Counted from the first letter of the stretch, positions 46,354 through 55,773 are shown. The stretch is DNA of 56,764 bases from Sedimenticola sp. (GCA_026983675.1 JALSTP010000107.1:1-56764), one strand, 5' to 3'. A program made the numbers and translations. Notes: a model not told the origin generated them from the sequence alone.

Positions 46354-49300
46354 TCAGGGATCTTCGGCTGGTGTTTTTTTCGTCACCGCGCCGCCCAGCG
46401 CGCCGCCGCGACCCTTGGGCAACTTGAAATCCATCCGTTTCCAGCGCCCGCCCCGGCTGAAGGCCTCCCAGCCCCACTGCACCCACTTGAGCAGGGACAA
46501 GGCGAGCCACAACGCCCAGGCCAGCATCAACAGCCGGTAGACCCACAGCGGCGCCGAGTAGATCCCGGCCTGCGGCAACACCGCCTGGCTCCTGTCCTGA
46601 TACCAGTTGAGCTGAAAGGCGGTGGAACCATTGCCCATCACCTGCACCTGCGGCCGACCCAACAGCCCCTGCTGCACCGTCCAGAACAGAATGGCGAATG
46701 CCAACAGGGCCAACAGGACCAGGCCCACCTGCATCAGATTGAACGCCTTGGGCATCTCGTCCGGATAGTGCCTTCGCCGGTAGCCGAAGGCGAAAAAGGC
46801 CGCCACCACCAGCAGCGCCGCGCCGATCTCCACCTGGCTGAGGCCGATGCCGAGCAACAGCCAGGCAGCCGTGCCGAGGGGCGTATAGTCCCGCGCCCGC
46901 CCCAGGATCACCGCCACCAACAACACCACCAGCACCTCACCCCAGAACAACACCGCCGGTCCCAGCCGTGGGCCGGTGGCGAACAACAGCCATCGGTCAT
47001 CCGGCATCTCGACCCGAATACGGCTATTGACGCTGGGGACACCCAGATCCGGTGTGGGGGTCAACCAACGGGCATGCAGTCCCCCGCTCTGCCGCCAGTC
47101 GATGGCAAACTGCTGCACCCCGGGATGGATGGGAAGCGACAACCGCCCCTGTTCCAGCCGCAGTGGCTGAGAGGCGCCATCCACCTTCACCGCCAACAGT
47201 TCGGCGCCGGCCGGGAGGGTGATCGAATGGCGCCCGCCCTGACTGCTGCGCAGGCGGAACTGCAGGCGGGCGTCCATGATCCGCCGCCCCGGCCGCAGGA
47301 CGAGACGGGAACGGTCGATGGTGCGTGTCGGCCCCACCACGCCCTGAGGACGGGTAAGGGTCACAGTGACATGCTCTTTCGGCCAAGGCATCCAGCGAGG
47401 CAACCAACGGCCACCGGCCTGATGATGCACCGGCGGGATTCCCTCAATTTCGGCATGCCACATGGGACCGACGTCCAGCCGCCACACCTCGATCCACCTT
47501 TGGGTGACAGGCGCCTGCAGCCGGATGACCTTGCCGGGCGTCAGCCGGGAGCGCCAACCGGTCTCCATGGCCGCCGGCCCCATATCGACCACCACCCTCC
47601 CTTTCTTCACCTGTACGCCGCCACTGATCACCGAGGCCCCCGCCAGCAGGGGCACCTTCAGCACCACCGGTGCGCCGGGGGGCGAGAGGCGCCGCACCCG
47701 CGTCTCCACGATCCACTCCAGACCGAGCCGCAGGGTTCGCGTCACCTCCACGAAGGGCGGCAAGGCCGTGGGGACGAGGCCCTCTTCCGCGTCCTCGCCC
47801 TTCCCGCCATTCGGCTTTGGCTGACTGCGCGTAAAATGCAGCTGTCCCCCAGGGACCCGGTCGTCCACCAGCCCCTCGACGCGCCAGCCCTGCGCCCGCA
47901 CCTCCACCCGGTGCGGCGCCAGCGGCAAGGGCAGGCTCAGCCGGTCGGACCGGGCCAGATGGGCCCGCAGCAGGATCTGATGCGCCCCTGCCGGCAGGCC
48001 GATCCACATGCGATTCTCCTCATCACGGGCGACGACGACCGCCGGTTTGTTGTCCAGCAGCACCTCCCGTGGCGGTGACTCACGCGGATCGAGAGGCAGG
48101 GGAATCGCGCTGTCCCGCACCGCATCGGCCTGCAGGCGCAAGACGAGGGTGCGGCCCATCAGATCCACATCCAGTCGCTGGACATCCGCGCACCCGGGCA
48201 GGCAGTCGGCGGGCGCGGTGAGGCGCTTCTCCAGTTCCTGCAGCAGGCCGGGCGAGGGATAGTCGGCGGCCGCCGCATCGGGTGGCGCGGCGGCAAGGAC
48301 ACCCCACCCCGCCAGTAGCAGCGCGACCGCCGCCTTGCCCTTCCCTCCTCCCAGCGAGGACCACCGCAACGGCAAGCGATCGATCATGCGCCAGGCGAAC
48401 AGCGCCACCAGCAGGATACGCAACAGGTTGAAACACGCATTCAGGGCCGGTCCCGCCAGCGTCAGCCCGATCTGCTGGTCTACGCTCACCGGCCCACGCC
48501 ATATCAGCGGGATACTCTGCCAGCGCCAATCGGGCAGCCCCGGGCCGGTCTGGATCACCGCATTGGGATCGGGCCGCCAGCGCGCCGGTGGCTTCCCTAT
48601 ACTGCGCGGAATCGACGCCATCGGGGCGGCCATCTCCTTTACGGAGCCAACCCCTTTGCGCGGCATCGACGACAGCGCCTCGTCCGCCCCCATCCGATCC
48701 AGCGTCAGCGGAGACGGAACCATTGCGCCCGGCTGGGCGAGCTGCGGATAGATCGCGGTGCGGGCCTGATCCACCATGAAGGGCAACGCGGTCATCACCA
48801 GGGCAGCCAGGCCCAGGAGATGGCCCACGCGCGCCAGCCACCGGTAATGCCCCTCGGGCAGGACCCGCAGCAGGCCGACCAGCGCCAGCAACCAGACCCA
48901 GACGAAACGCGGCGCCCCGGGTTCATGCCAGATCAACGCCAGGGTGAACAACGCCGGCAGCGCCCAGCGCCCGCCCCACAACTTGCCCACCGCCGCCGCG
49001 ATGACGGCGACCAGAAAGAGATCGTAGAGCGTCCATTGGCGCAGCCACGAGCGGGACTCGTCATCCACCCCGCTCACCGCCAGCAGCCGCCAGCCGGGCG
49101 GCAGGTTGAGCGTCGCCCCCACCTGCTGGAAGGCGCGGTCCCATCCCGAGGCCGGCAACGGCGTTCGCCGCCCGTCGACGCGGCTCTCGGCCACCAGTTC
49201 GATATCCCCGCGGCGCACCTCCACCCCCGCCGGCCCCTTCGTCTCCAAACGGGTGATGAAGCGGGGTTCGCCGTTCAGGGTCACGCGGCCCAGGCGGAGC

Positions 49301-50454
49301 CCCGGTCGCACCGAGAGCCGCCAGCCGGAGGCGATGTGGCCGGTGATGCGGTCCTGCACGGTGAAGCCGCCGCCGTCGAAATCGAGCCAGAAGGTGCGCG
49401 CCAGGCGCAGCGTGTCCGTCGCTGGCGCCGGATCACCGCGCCGTACCACCTTCAACACAAACTGCCCACCGGCCTCCATGCGGTAGGCCGGGAAGGCGCG
49501 CCACGCCTTGGGCAGCCGGGTCTGGCGGGGATCCACCTTCTCCCCCTTCGCCACTTCCACCAAGCGGATCGAAGGCCGCGCCTCGAAACTCCAGATCTCT
49601 TCCGGCGGCCAGGGCGGCGCCTGCTTCGGCAACGTCAGCGCCGTGACCCAGGCGGGATGCACGGCCTCTACCTTGATCTCCCAGACCCCGGGACGCACCT
49701 GCACCCGCAGTCGGCCATCGGCCTCCAGCCGCGCGGGCAGCGGACTGTCGATACGGAGGGGCACGAAACCCGCCAGCAAGGGCCGCCCCAGGATCACCTC
49801 CCGCTGCCGGCCCGAAACCTCCACTTTCAAATGCGTGTCTAGGCGCATGGGATGGTCGTCGGTCACCCGCCGGAAGACCACGAGGTGCAGACGATCCTCG
49901 GGGGCCTTGGTCCGGGCCGGGGGTCGCTTTCGCAGCCACAACCGGCCCTCGCGGATATCGGGCGCCGGACGCTCGCTGCCCTCCACCTTGAGATGGATCA
50001 GCCCCACCCCTTCCGGCAACTCCAGGGCCTCGGGGACCGCCGACCACTCGAACCGCCCCGAAATCCGGTGTTCTCCCGGTGTCAATCGTACGTGGGGCCG
50101 GCCGTCCCGGGCCACCACCGGCACCGGCTGGTCATCCATCTCCACCTGCACCGGCCAGTGACTGAGATCCCCGGGCAGTGGCGCAAAGGTGGAGCGATAG
50201 GCCATGACCGTCTGATGGAACTTCCCGCGCTCTGCCGCCACGTCCAGCTCCAGGGCCGCCGGCCACAGACAGCGCCGCGCCCCACTGTCATAGAGCATGG
50301 GGCACCCCCGGTCCTGATGCCCCCACAGCACCCAGTCGGCCCAGGGTTTGAGGGGCGCAGGCACCTCGTCCGGCGTGAGGGGCCGCGCGGGGGCGCTGGC
50401 GAGGGTCAGGAGTCCCAGCACCCAGCAGGCAAGGATCGCAATGTTTCTGTTCAT
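46354..50454 (-). CDS. Very large exported multi-membrane protein of unknown function
   Basis: I do not recognise a named family. ATG 50454 (GGAGGTC upstream) gives 1366 residues with a signal peptide (MNRNIAILACWVLGLLTLASAPARP). A long extracytoplasmic beta-rich region is followed by membrane segments at about 475-555, another loop, segments near 672-690 and 705-718, and a second long beta-rich region (about 730-1160). Four or five C-terminal segments lie at about 1166-1325, with a basic tail. The two extracytoplasmic regions look like duplicated modules: each begins with a two-Cys cluster (Cys51/Cys62; ADCLPGC near 745) and then shares a pattern V..D..PV.VVARD....V.L..G.H.I. The gene is divergent from the six-gene cluster starting at 50718, with 263 bases between. 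Confidence 0.75.
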   Translation of the reverse strand: MNRNIAILACWVLGLLTLASAPARPLTPDEVPAPLKPWADWVLWGHQDRGCPMLYDSGARRCLWPAALELDVAAERGKFHQTVMAYRSTFAPLPGDLSHWPVQVEMDDQPVPVVARDGRPHVRLTPGEHRISGRFEWSAVPEALELPEGVGLIHLKVEGSERPAPDIREGRLWLRKRPPARTKAPEDRLHLVVFRRVTDDHPMRLDTHLKVEVSGRQREVILGRPLLAGFVPLRIDSPLPARLEADGRLRVQVRPGVWEIKVEAVHPAWVTALTLPKQAPPWPPEEIWSFEARPSIRLVEVAKGEKVDPRQTRLPKAWRAFPAYRMEAGGQFVLKVVRRGDPAPATDTLRLARTFWLDFDGGGFTVQDRITGHIASGWRLSVRPGLRLGRVTLNGEPRFITRLETKGPAGVEVRRGDIELVAESRVDGRRTPLPASGWDRAFQQVGATLNLPPGWRLLAVSGVDDESRSWLRQWTLYDLFLVAVIAAAVGKLWGGRWALPALFTLALIWHEPGAPRFVWVWLLALVGLLRVLPEGHYRWLARVGHLLGLAALVMTALPFMVDQARTAIYPQLAQPGAMVPSPLTLDRMGADEALSSMPRKGVGSVKEMAAPMASIPRSIGKPPARWRPDPNAVIQTGPGLPDWRWQSIPLIWRGPVSVDQQIGLTLAGPALNACFNLLRILLVALFAWRMIDRLPLRWSSLGGGKGKAAVALLLAGWGVLAAAPPDAAAADYPSPGLLQELEKRLTAPADCLPGCADVQRLDVDLMGRTLVLRLQADAVRDSAIPLPLDPRESPPREVLLDNKPAVVVARDEENRMWIGLPAGAHQILLRAHLARSDRLSLPLPLAPHRVEVRAQGWRVEGLVDDRVPGGQLHFTRSQPKPNGGKGEDAEEGLVPTALPPFVEVTRTLRLGLEWIVETRVRRLSPPGAPVVLKVPLLAGASVISGGVQVKKGRVVVDMGPAAMETGWRSRLTPGKVIRLQAPVTQRWIEVWRLDVGPMWHAEIEGIPPVHHQAGGRWLPRWMPWPKEHVTVTLTRPQGVVGPTRTIDRSRLVLRPGRRIMDARLQFRLRSSQGGRHSITLPAGAELLAVKVDGASQPLRLEQGRLSLPIHPGVQQFAIDWRQSGGLHARWLTPTPDLGVPSVNSRIRVEMPDDRWLLFATGPRLGPAVLFWGEVLVVLLVAVILGRARDYTPLGTAAWLLLGIGLSQVEIGAALLVVAAFFAFGYRRRHYPDEMPKAFNLMQVGLVLLALLAFAILFWTVQQGLLGRPQVQVMGNGSTAFQLNWYQDRSQAVLPQAGIYSAPLWVYRLLMLAWALWLALSLLKWVQWGWEAFSRGGRWKRMDFKLPKGRGGALGGAVTKKTPAEDP

Positions 50455-50587
50455 GGTATGGGACCTCCACGCGGCGGATGTGACGTTCGCCCGCGCAGTG
50501 TAGCCTGTTTCCGGTGCGACCCTGAATTCCACACACAAACAGAGGCCTTCCCATTTTTCAGATGTTCACACATATGACGGCATCCGA

Positions 50588-50627
50588 CCGCCCCCGTTGG
50601 GGAACGGGCGGCACGGGATGTTATACT
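50588..50627 (+). promoter_or_regulatory. Promoter of the six-gene cluster with adjacent inverted repeat
   Basis: TATACT (50622-50627) with TG at 50619-50620 forms an extended -10; transcription would start near 50634. A GC-rich inverted repeat CCGCCCCCGTT/AACGGGCGG (50588-50598, 50603-50611) occupies the -35 region and could be a regulator site. The remainder of the 263-base divergent spacer shows no other clear signal. Confidence 0.5.
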
Positions 50628-50717
50628 CCGCCATATTTCGGGATCCTGCCCCGCGTCTGTCCAGCCGGCCACTCGCAGCGGGATTCGAACAACAGCAAGG
50701 CCACGGAGGATGACCCT

Positions 50718-51893
50718 ATGACCGCCAACACCGCCACCCCGCTGAAATACCTCGACCAGGCAATGGGAAAACTGCGCGACCTTGGGCTCGTGTCCGAGAA
50801 CAAGACCGACGAGGCCCCGGTGATCGCCCTCATCGAACGGATCTCCGACCTCGACGAGGATAAGGCCGTCGCCATCGCCCGCACCCTCAACCAGGCCTCG
50901 CTGTTCAACGAGGTGGTACGCGAGCAGATCGAGGCCATGCACGTGGGCGAGCGTTACGAGGAGATCACCGCCGCCTTCGACGGCATCCGCGACGATGCCA
51001 AGGCAATGGTGGACCAGTTGGACGACGGCCGCATCGACCTGATGGAACGGGTGCAGAACGTCTGGATGAAGGTCTCCCGCGGCGACATCCCGTCCCGTTT
51101 CCGCAAGATCAAGGAGACCTACCTGGAGGTGGCGCGCGACTCGAAAGACCAGATCGAGCGCGAACACCTCATTCTCGACGCCTACGCCGACTTCCGTGGC
51201 GCCCTGAAAGAGGCGGAGGTGCTGGCGCTGGACATCCTCAAGAAGGCCCAGGACGAACTCGACGGCGCCAAGGAAAAACTGCAATCCGCCACCCAGACCC
51301 TGGAGGCAGCCGAAGGCAAGCCCCGCGAGGAGGTGGCGAAACTCGAACTCACCCGTGACGAGGCCCTGCGCGCCCTGCAGGAATCCGACGAACGCTACCA
51401 GATCGCCAAGGACCTGGCCGACAATCTCACCCTCAGCTACGGCACCACGGAAACGGTCATGGCCCGTCTCTCGCAGACCACTCAGGCCAAACAGCGGGTC
51501 TACTCCCAGGCGGTCACCTTCTTTGGCACCAACGAGGTCGTGCTCACCGCGCTGACCGCCTCATTCACTGGCCTCTGGGGCCTGCACGAGAGCACCGAGA
51601 CCCTCAAACGCATGAAAGAGGGCATCAACAAAAGCATCGAGGTGCTTGCCGAGGTGGGCGGCAAGGTCCAGGAAGAGGCGGTCAAGGAGGGCTATGGGCC
51701 CACCATCCGCGCCGAGGCGGTGAAGAAGCTGGTGCAGTCCATCGTCAGCTTCCAGGAACGCAGCCGCAGCCTGATCGAAGAGATGCGCAAGGCCTCCACC
51801 CGCAATGCCGAAGAGGTGCGGGACGCCGTGGAGGACGGCAAACGCCGCCTGGCGGAGCTGGCCCGCGAAGGCAACGCCCTGAAACTGGGCTGA
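50718..51893 (+). CDS. Conserved helical protein of unknown function, first gene of a six-gene cluster
   Basis: The 391-residue protein is almost entirely helical, acidic, and has no signal peptide or membrane segment. Long heptad-like stretches run at about 100-245 (KAMVDQLDDGRIDLMERVQNVW; LKKAQDELDGAKEKLQSATQTLEAAEG) and 280-390. The order of helices recalls TelA/KlaA-type toxic-anion-resistance proteins, but I cannot show homology. Similar proteins are often labelled only 'cell surface protein' (recalled). ATG 50718 follows GGAGGATG. DUF6384-like, coiled-coil, YbjQ and M48 genes follow on the same strand, suggesting one complex or pathway near the membrane. Confidence 0.75.
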   Translation: MTANTATPLKYLDQAMGKLRDLGLVSENKTDEAPVIALIERISDLDEDKAVAIARTLNQASLFNEVVREQIEAMHVGERYEEITAAFDGIRDDAKAMVDQLDDGRIDLMERVQNVWMKVSRGDIPSRFRKIKETYLEVARDSKDQIEREHLILDAYADFRGALKEAEVLALDILKKAQDELDGAKEKLQSATQTLEAAEGKPREEVAKLELTRDEALRALQESDERYQIAKDLADNLTLSYGTTETVMARLSQTTQAKQRVYSQAVTFFGTNEVVLTALTASFTGLWGLHESTETLKRMKEGINKSIEVLAEVGGKVQEEAVKEGYGPTIRAEAVKKLVQSIVSFQERSRSLIEEMRKASTRNAEEVRDAVEDGKRRLAELAREGNALKLG

Positions 51894-51905
51894 TCTCCGG
51901 AACCG

Positions 51906-53177
51906 ATGGCGGAGAAAAAGCGCGGAGACGGCATCGCGCTGGACGATGTCATGCTGGCCATGGATGTGGCCGACACCTTGCGTCACAACCAGCAACTCGT
52001 GGAACGCGAGCTGGACGCCGACGCGCGCGACGAGGCGCTGCGTGAAAAGGTCAAACACATCTATGCCTCGCAGGGCATCGAGGTCTCCGACGCGGTGATC
52101 GCCGAAGCGGTCCAGTCCCTGCGCGACCAACGCTTCGCCTACACCCCGCCCCCGCCCGGGCTGACCACCCGCCTGTGGCATCTCTACATCGACCGCGGCA
52201 AATGGGGCAAGCGCATCGGCGCCGTCTTCGCCGCCCTGCTGGCCGCATGGGGTATCCACTGGGGCGTGGTGGAGGCTCCCAAACAACGCGCGCTGAGCCG
52301 CGAGATCCAACAGATGGAAGCCGGTTTCGCCGCCGACAGGGAACAGGTACGCCGCCTGCGCGAACGGGCGGCGCGCCTGCATCAACGGCTGCAAGAGGTC
52401 CCCCAGGCCCCCGATACCCTGAGGGACACCGCCGACAGCCTGCGTCAACAGGCCACCACCGCGCTGCAGGAGAGCGACCGCCTGCTGACCTCCGCGGCCG
52501 GTCTCGAACCCGAAGGCGCCCTCACGTCCGACGGCTTTGCCGATCGCAAGCCCGTGGTGGAAAAACGGATTGCCGAACAGAAGACCCTGCTCACCCAGGC
52601 CGAGGAGCAACTCACCCAGGCAACGGCGAACATCGACCTCCTCGAGGGACTGCCGGAGATCCCAAAGACCCTCGACAACCTCAGGACGGAGGTCAACGAT
52701 ATCGCCAGGGAACCCGCCGCCCGGGCCGCCGCCGAGACGCTCCACCGGGACGGTATCGCGGCGCTGAAGGAAAAGAACGCCGCCAAGGCCCAGGCGGCCA
52801 TCGCCTCGTTGCGGAAACTGCTCGCCACCCTGCGCCAGACCTACACCCTGCAGGTGGTCTCCCGGCCCGGGGAAAAGAGCGGCGTCTGGCGCTACCCCGA
52901 CATCAACCGCAGCGCCCGCAACTACTACCTCATCGTGGAGGCCATCGGCCCCGACGGAAAAGTGCTGGAGATGCCGGTGCGCTCCGAGGAGGACGGCAGC
53001 CTGAAACGGGTCCGGAAGTGGGGGTTGCGGGTGGACCGGCGTGACTACGAACGCATGGCCCGCGACAAACAGGATGACGGCATCATCCAGCACCGGCAGG
53101 TGGGCGCCAAGAAACGCGGTTATCTCAAACCCGAATACCAGGTTGCCACCACCGGCGCCACCATCACGGAGTGGTAG
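51906..53177 (+). CDS. DUF6384-like membrane-anchored coiled-coil protein
   Basis: The 423-residue protein opens LDDVMLAMDVADTLRHNQQLVERELD...LREKVKHIYASQGIEVSDAVIAEAV, which I associate with DUF6384. It then has a single membrane segment at about 101-118 (IGAVFAALLAAWGIHWGVV), a long extracytoplasmic coiled coil (about 125-300), and a compact C-terminal domain (about 310-423) with SGVWRYPDINRSARNYYLIVEAIGPDGKVL. The topology, a short cytoplasmic N-terminus and a large outer part, suggests a bridge between inner membrane and periplasm. It starts 12 bases after the previous gene. Function is unknown. Confidence 0.75.
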   Translation: MAEKKRGDGIALDDVMLAMDVADTLRHNQQLVERELDADARDEALREKVKHIYASQGIEVSDAVIAEAVQSLRDQRFAYTPPPPGLTTRLWHLYIDRGKWGKRIGAVFAALLAAWGIHWGVVEAPKQRALSREIQQMEAGFAADREQVRRLRERAARLHQRLQEVPQAPDTLRDTADSLRQQATTALQESDRLLTSAAGLEPEGALTSDGFADRKPVVEKRIAEQKTLLTQAEEQLTQATANIDLLEGLPEIPKTLDNLRTEVNDIAREPAARAAAETLHRDGIAALKEKNAAKAQAAIASLRKLLATLRQTYTLQVVSRPGEKSGVWRYPDINRSARNYYLIVEAIGPDGKVLEMPVRSEEDGSLKRVRKWGLRVDRRDYERMARDKQDDGIIQHRQVGAKKRGYLKPEYQVATTGATITEW

Positions 53178-53207
53178 ACCCCGTGTCCAGAACCTGCAAG
53201 GTGACAT

Positions 53208-53226
53208 CGTGATCGATATTATCACG
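53208..53226 (+). promoter_or_regulatory. Hairpin between the second and third cluster genes
   Basis: CGTGAT (53208-53213) and ATCACG (53221-53226) can form a 6-bp stem with a 7-base loop in the 105-base spacer. There is no T tract, so it may stabilise or process the mRNA rather than terminate it. Confidence 0.3.
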
Positions 53227-53282
53227 GCAATGAATTGTCTCTATCTCCCCGTATTCCGGCCCGCTCGGGGCGAGGAGGACGG

Positions 53283-54878
53283 ATGATCAGCGGACGCGAG
53301 ACACTCGCCATCCTCGATCGAGGACTGCAACGCCTGCGCGAACACATGGAAGGGTTCGAGGCGCGTCTGGAGCGGACCGGCAACCAGCTCGTCGCCCTGC
53401 GCCAGCAGGAATCGGAGATCTACCGCAAGCTCGCCGAACTGCGCGCGGAAACGCTGAAGACCGGCACCTTTCAGCAAAACCTCGACGAGGCCGAGCGGCG
53501 CGCCAGCCAACTACTGGCCCAACGAAAAGAGGCCATGCAGACGCTGGCCGCAAGCAGCAAGGAGAGCCGTGACCGCCAGACGGAACTGGAACAGACGCGC
53601 CAAACCCAGGTGAACGCCGTGGCAAAGGCCGCCGAGGCGTTACAGGCGCGGCTCGACGCCATCCACAAGACCCTGAGCGAACAGCCCGACTACCAGACGC
53701 AACAAAAGACGGCCCAGGCGGCGATGGATACCCTTGCCGCCTCCGAGGAGAAGACCCGCCGCGCCGAAGAGGAGTACCAGAACAAGGGCAAACCCTATCG
53801 GGACGACCGTCTGTTCATGTACCTCTGGAATGCCCGTTACGGCACGCCCGGCTACCGGGCCAACCCCCTCACCCGCTTTTTCGATCATCTCCTCGCCCGC
53901 CACATCCGCTTTGAGGCAGCGCGGCAAAACTACACCATGCTGTCGACCATCCCGAAACGGCTGCGCGAACACACCTCCGAACTCAAGGCAAGCGCCGAAA
54001 GCGAGATGCGCCGTCTGGCGGCCCTGGAAGAGGCGGCGGAAAAGGCCGGTGGCGTCGAGACGCTGGAGAAAACGCTGGAGGCGGAAAAGGCGAAGTTGCA
54101 GGACCTGGACGACGCAATCGGGAAGGAGGAACACCGCTACGCGGATCTGCTGGCCCGGCACGAGATCTTCGCAGCCGGCAAAGACGATTACCTCAAACAG
54201 GCCATCGAGGGACTGGCGGAGAGTTTCCGCGCCGACCCCATTCCGGCGCTGCGCCAGGCGGCGGCCCGCACCCTCGGTTACGAGGACGACTCCCTCGTCA
54301 GCCAGCTCGCCGACCTGCGCCTGCGTAAAACGGCGCAGGAGAAGGATCTCGCAGACAACCGGCGGCTGCATGCCCGGCAGAGCGCCCGGTTGCACGACCT
54401 GGAAGCGCTGCGCCGGCGATTCAAACAATACGACTATGACGCCCCCAACTCCCGTTTCGATGACGAGGCCGCAGTGCAGGACCGGGTGGACGACTTTCTG
54501 CAAGGCATTCTGGATGCCGACCAACTTTGGGACCACCTGCAACGCAACCAGCGCTTCCTCCGGTACCGTCACTACCCCTCACGGGGAGGCGCCGGGTTCC
54601 CGCCCGGCTTCGGTTTTCCTGGCGGCATCGAGTTCCCCGACGACATGCGCATCCCCCGGGGCGTGCATATCCCCGGCGGCCTCGACGACCTTGTTGGCGG
54701 CGTGCTCGGCGGCATCCTTCGCGGCGGCGGCATGGGGTTCCCCGGTAGCGGGGGTCTCGGAGGGGGACTTGGAGGAGGACTCGGAGGGGGACTTGGCGGC
54801 GGCGACATCTTCGGCGGCGGCCCCGGGGGAAGCGGCAGCGGCGGGGGCGGCGGTTTTCATACCGGCGGCGGGTTCTGA
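53283..54878 (+). CDS. Coiled-coil protein with Gly-rich C-terminal tail, unknown function
   Basis: The 531-residue protein is helical and coiled-coil through about 1-420, with a conserved-looking segment near 175-235 (PYRDDRLFMYLWNARYGTPGYRANPLTRFFDHLLARHIRFEAARQNYTML). The C-terminal 100 residues change completely to low-complexity Gly/Pro/Phe sequence. It includes a fourfold GGGL repeat and ends in HTGGGF, like the Gly-rich tails of some membrane-associated TPM-domain proteins. No signal peptide is visible. ATG 53283 follows GAGGAGGA. The tail could mediate phase separation, flexible tethering or surface contact. No homologous family is recognised with confidence. Confidence 0.75.
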   Translation: MISGRETLAILDRGLQRLREHMEGFEARLERTGNQLVALRQQESEIYRKLAELRAETLKTGTFQQNLDEAERRASQLLAQRKEAMQTLAASSKESRDRQTELEQTRQTQVNAVAKAAEALQARLDAIHKTLSEQPDYQTQQKTAQAAMDTLAASEEKTRRAEEEYQNKGKPYRDDRLFMYLWNARYGTPGYRANPLTRFFDHLLARHIRFEAARQNYTMLSTIPKRLREHTSELKASAESEMRRLAALEEAAEKAGGVETLEKTLEAEKAKLQDLDDAIGKEEHRYADLLARHEIFAAGKDDYLKQAIEGLAESFRADPIPALRQAAARTLGYEDDSLVSQLADLRLRKTAQEKDLADNRRLHARQSARLHDLEALRRRFKQYDYDAPNSRFDDEAAVQDRVDDFLQGILDADQLWDHLQRNQRFLRYRHYPSRGGAGFPPGFGFPGGIEFPDDMRIPRGVHIPGGLDDLVGGVLGGILRGGGMGFPGSGGLGGGLGGGLGGGLGGGDIFGGGPGGSGSGGGGGFHTGGGF

Positions 54879-54975
54879 CCGAAAGACCCGCCCCTGTTAC
54901 CGAGCCGCCGTCATGAACCCCATATAATTTCTACAAGGGGGTGGCGTCATCGCCCCGCAAACCAGGAGACAATAC

Positions 54976-55290
54976 ATGCTCATCAGCAACATGGAACATA
55001 TCCCCGGCAAGCGCATCACGGAGCACCTGGGCCTGGTGCAGGGCAGTTCGGTGCGCGCCAAACACGTGGGACGGGACATCATGGCCGGCCTGAAGAACAT
55101 CTTCGGCGGCGAACTCAAGGGCTACACCGAACTGCTGCAGGAATCCCGCGACGAGGCACTGGGGAGAATGCTGCAGCAGGCGGAGGCGGCCGGGGCCAAC
55201 GCGGTGATGAACGTGCGCTTCTCCACCTCCAGCGTGGCCCAGGGGGCGGCGGAGATCTACGTCTACGGCACCGCCGTCACGGTGGAATGA
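54976..55290 (+). CDS. YbjQ-family protein (heavy-metal-binding-domain fold)
   Basis: The 104-residue protein matches the YbjQ/UPF0145 fold (PF01906): MEHIPGKRITEHLGLVQGSSVRAKHVGRDIMAGLKNIFGGELKGYTELLQESRDEALGRMLQQAEAAGANAVMNVRFSTSS. The 'heavy-metal-binding' label rests on fold similarity; no Cys or His metal cluster is present here. These proteins form pentamers. ATG 54976 follows AGGAGA. It pairs with a second YbjQ-like gene 4 bases downstream. Confidence 0.85.
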   Translation: MLISNMEHIPGKRITEHLGLVQGSSVRAKHVGRDIMAGLKNIFGGELKGYTELLQESRDEALGRMLQQAEAAGANAVMNVRFSTSSVAQGAAEIYVYGTAVTVE

Positions 55291-55294
55291 CGGC

Positions 55295-55762
55295 ATGTTC
55301 GAACTCATCCTCTTTCTCATCCTGTTGGTGCTTGGTTACGGCTTCGGCCGCTGGGCGGAGAAACGCCACTACCGCTCCATCATCGAACGGGAGAAGACCC
55401 TCAACCGCCTCCCCGCCATCGCCTCCCGCATCCCGCCCGAAAAGGGCCGCTACCGGCAGACGCTGGTGATGGGCAACACCGTGATCTCCGTCGACTATTT
55501 CAAACGCTTTCTGGCCGGCCTGCGCAACCTTTTCGGCGGCCGCGTCACCGCCTACGAGACCCTGCTCGACAGGGCGCGCCGGGAGTCTCTGCTGCGCATG
55601 AAGGAACAGGCAGCGGGGATGAACGCCGAAATGGTGTTCAACGTGAAATACGAGACCGCTTCCATCTCCAAAGGCCGCCGGGATACCATCGGCTCCGTCG
55701 AGGTGCTCGCCTACGGCACCGCCCTGATCCCCGAGCCGGCATCGGCTTCAGATCAGGACTGA
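55295..55762 (+). CDS. Membrane-anchored YbjQ-like protein
   Basis: The 155-residue protein begins with a membrane helix (MFELILFLILLVLGYGFGRWAEKRHY) and then a YbjQ-fold domain (about 45-145). The domain contains QTLVMGNTVISVDYFKRFLAGLRNLFGGRVTAYETLLDRARRESLLRMKEQAAGMNAEMVFNVKYETASIS, similar to the preceding gene. It looks like a duplicated copy that gained a membrane anchor, so the two may form a mixed pentamer at the membrane. The start is 4 bases after the first YbjQ stop and the M48 gene follows 11 bases later. Confidence 0.8.
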   Translation: MFELILFLILLVLGYGFGRWAEKRHYRSIIEREKTLNRLPAIASRIPPEKGRYRQTLVMGNTVISVDYFKRFLAGLRNLFGGRVTAYETLLDRARRESLLRMKEQAAGMNAEMVFNVKYETASISKGRRDTIGSVEVLAYGTALIPEPASASDQD

Positions 55763-55773
55763 CCCGGTCCACC

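Noticed and set aside
54740-54878. Repeated units that might be a CRISPR-like array
   Set aside because: The units are about 12 bases, contiguous and in frame within a coding region, with no spacers. No CRISPR array was seen anywhere in the window.
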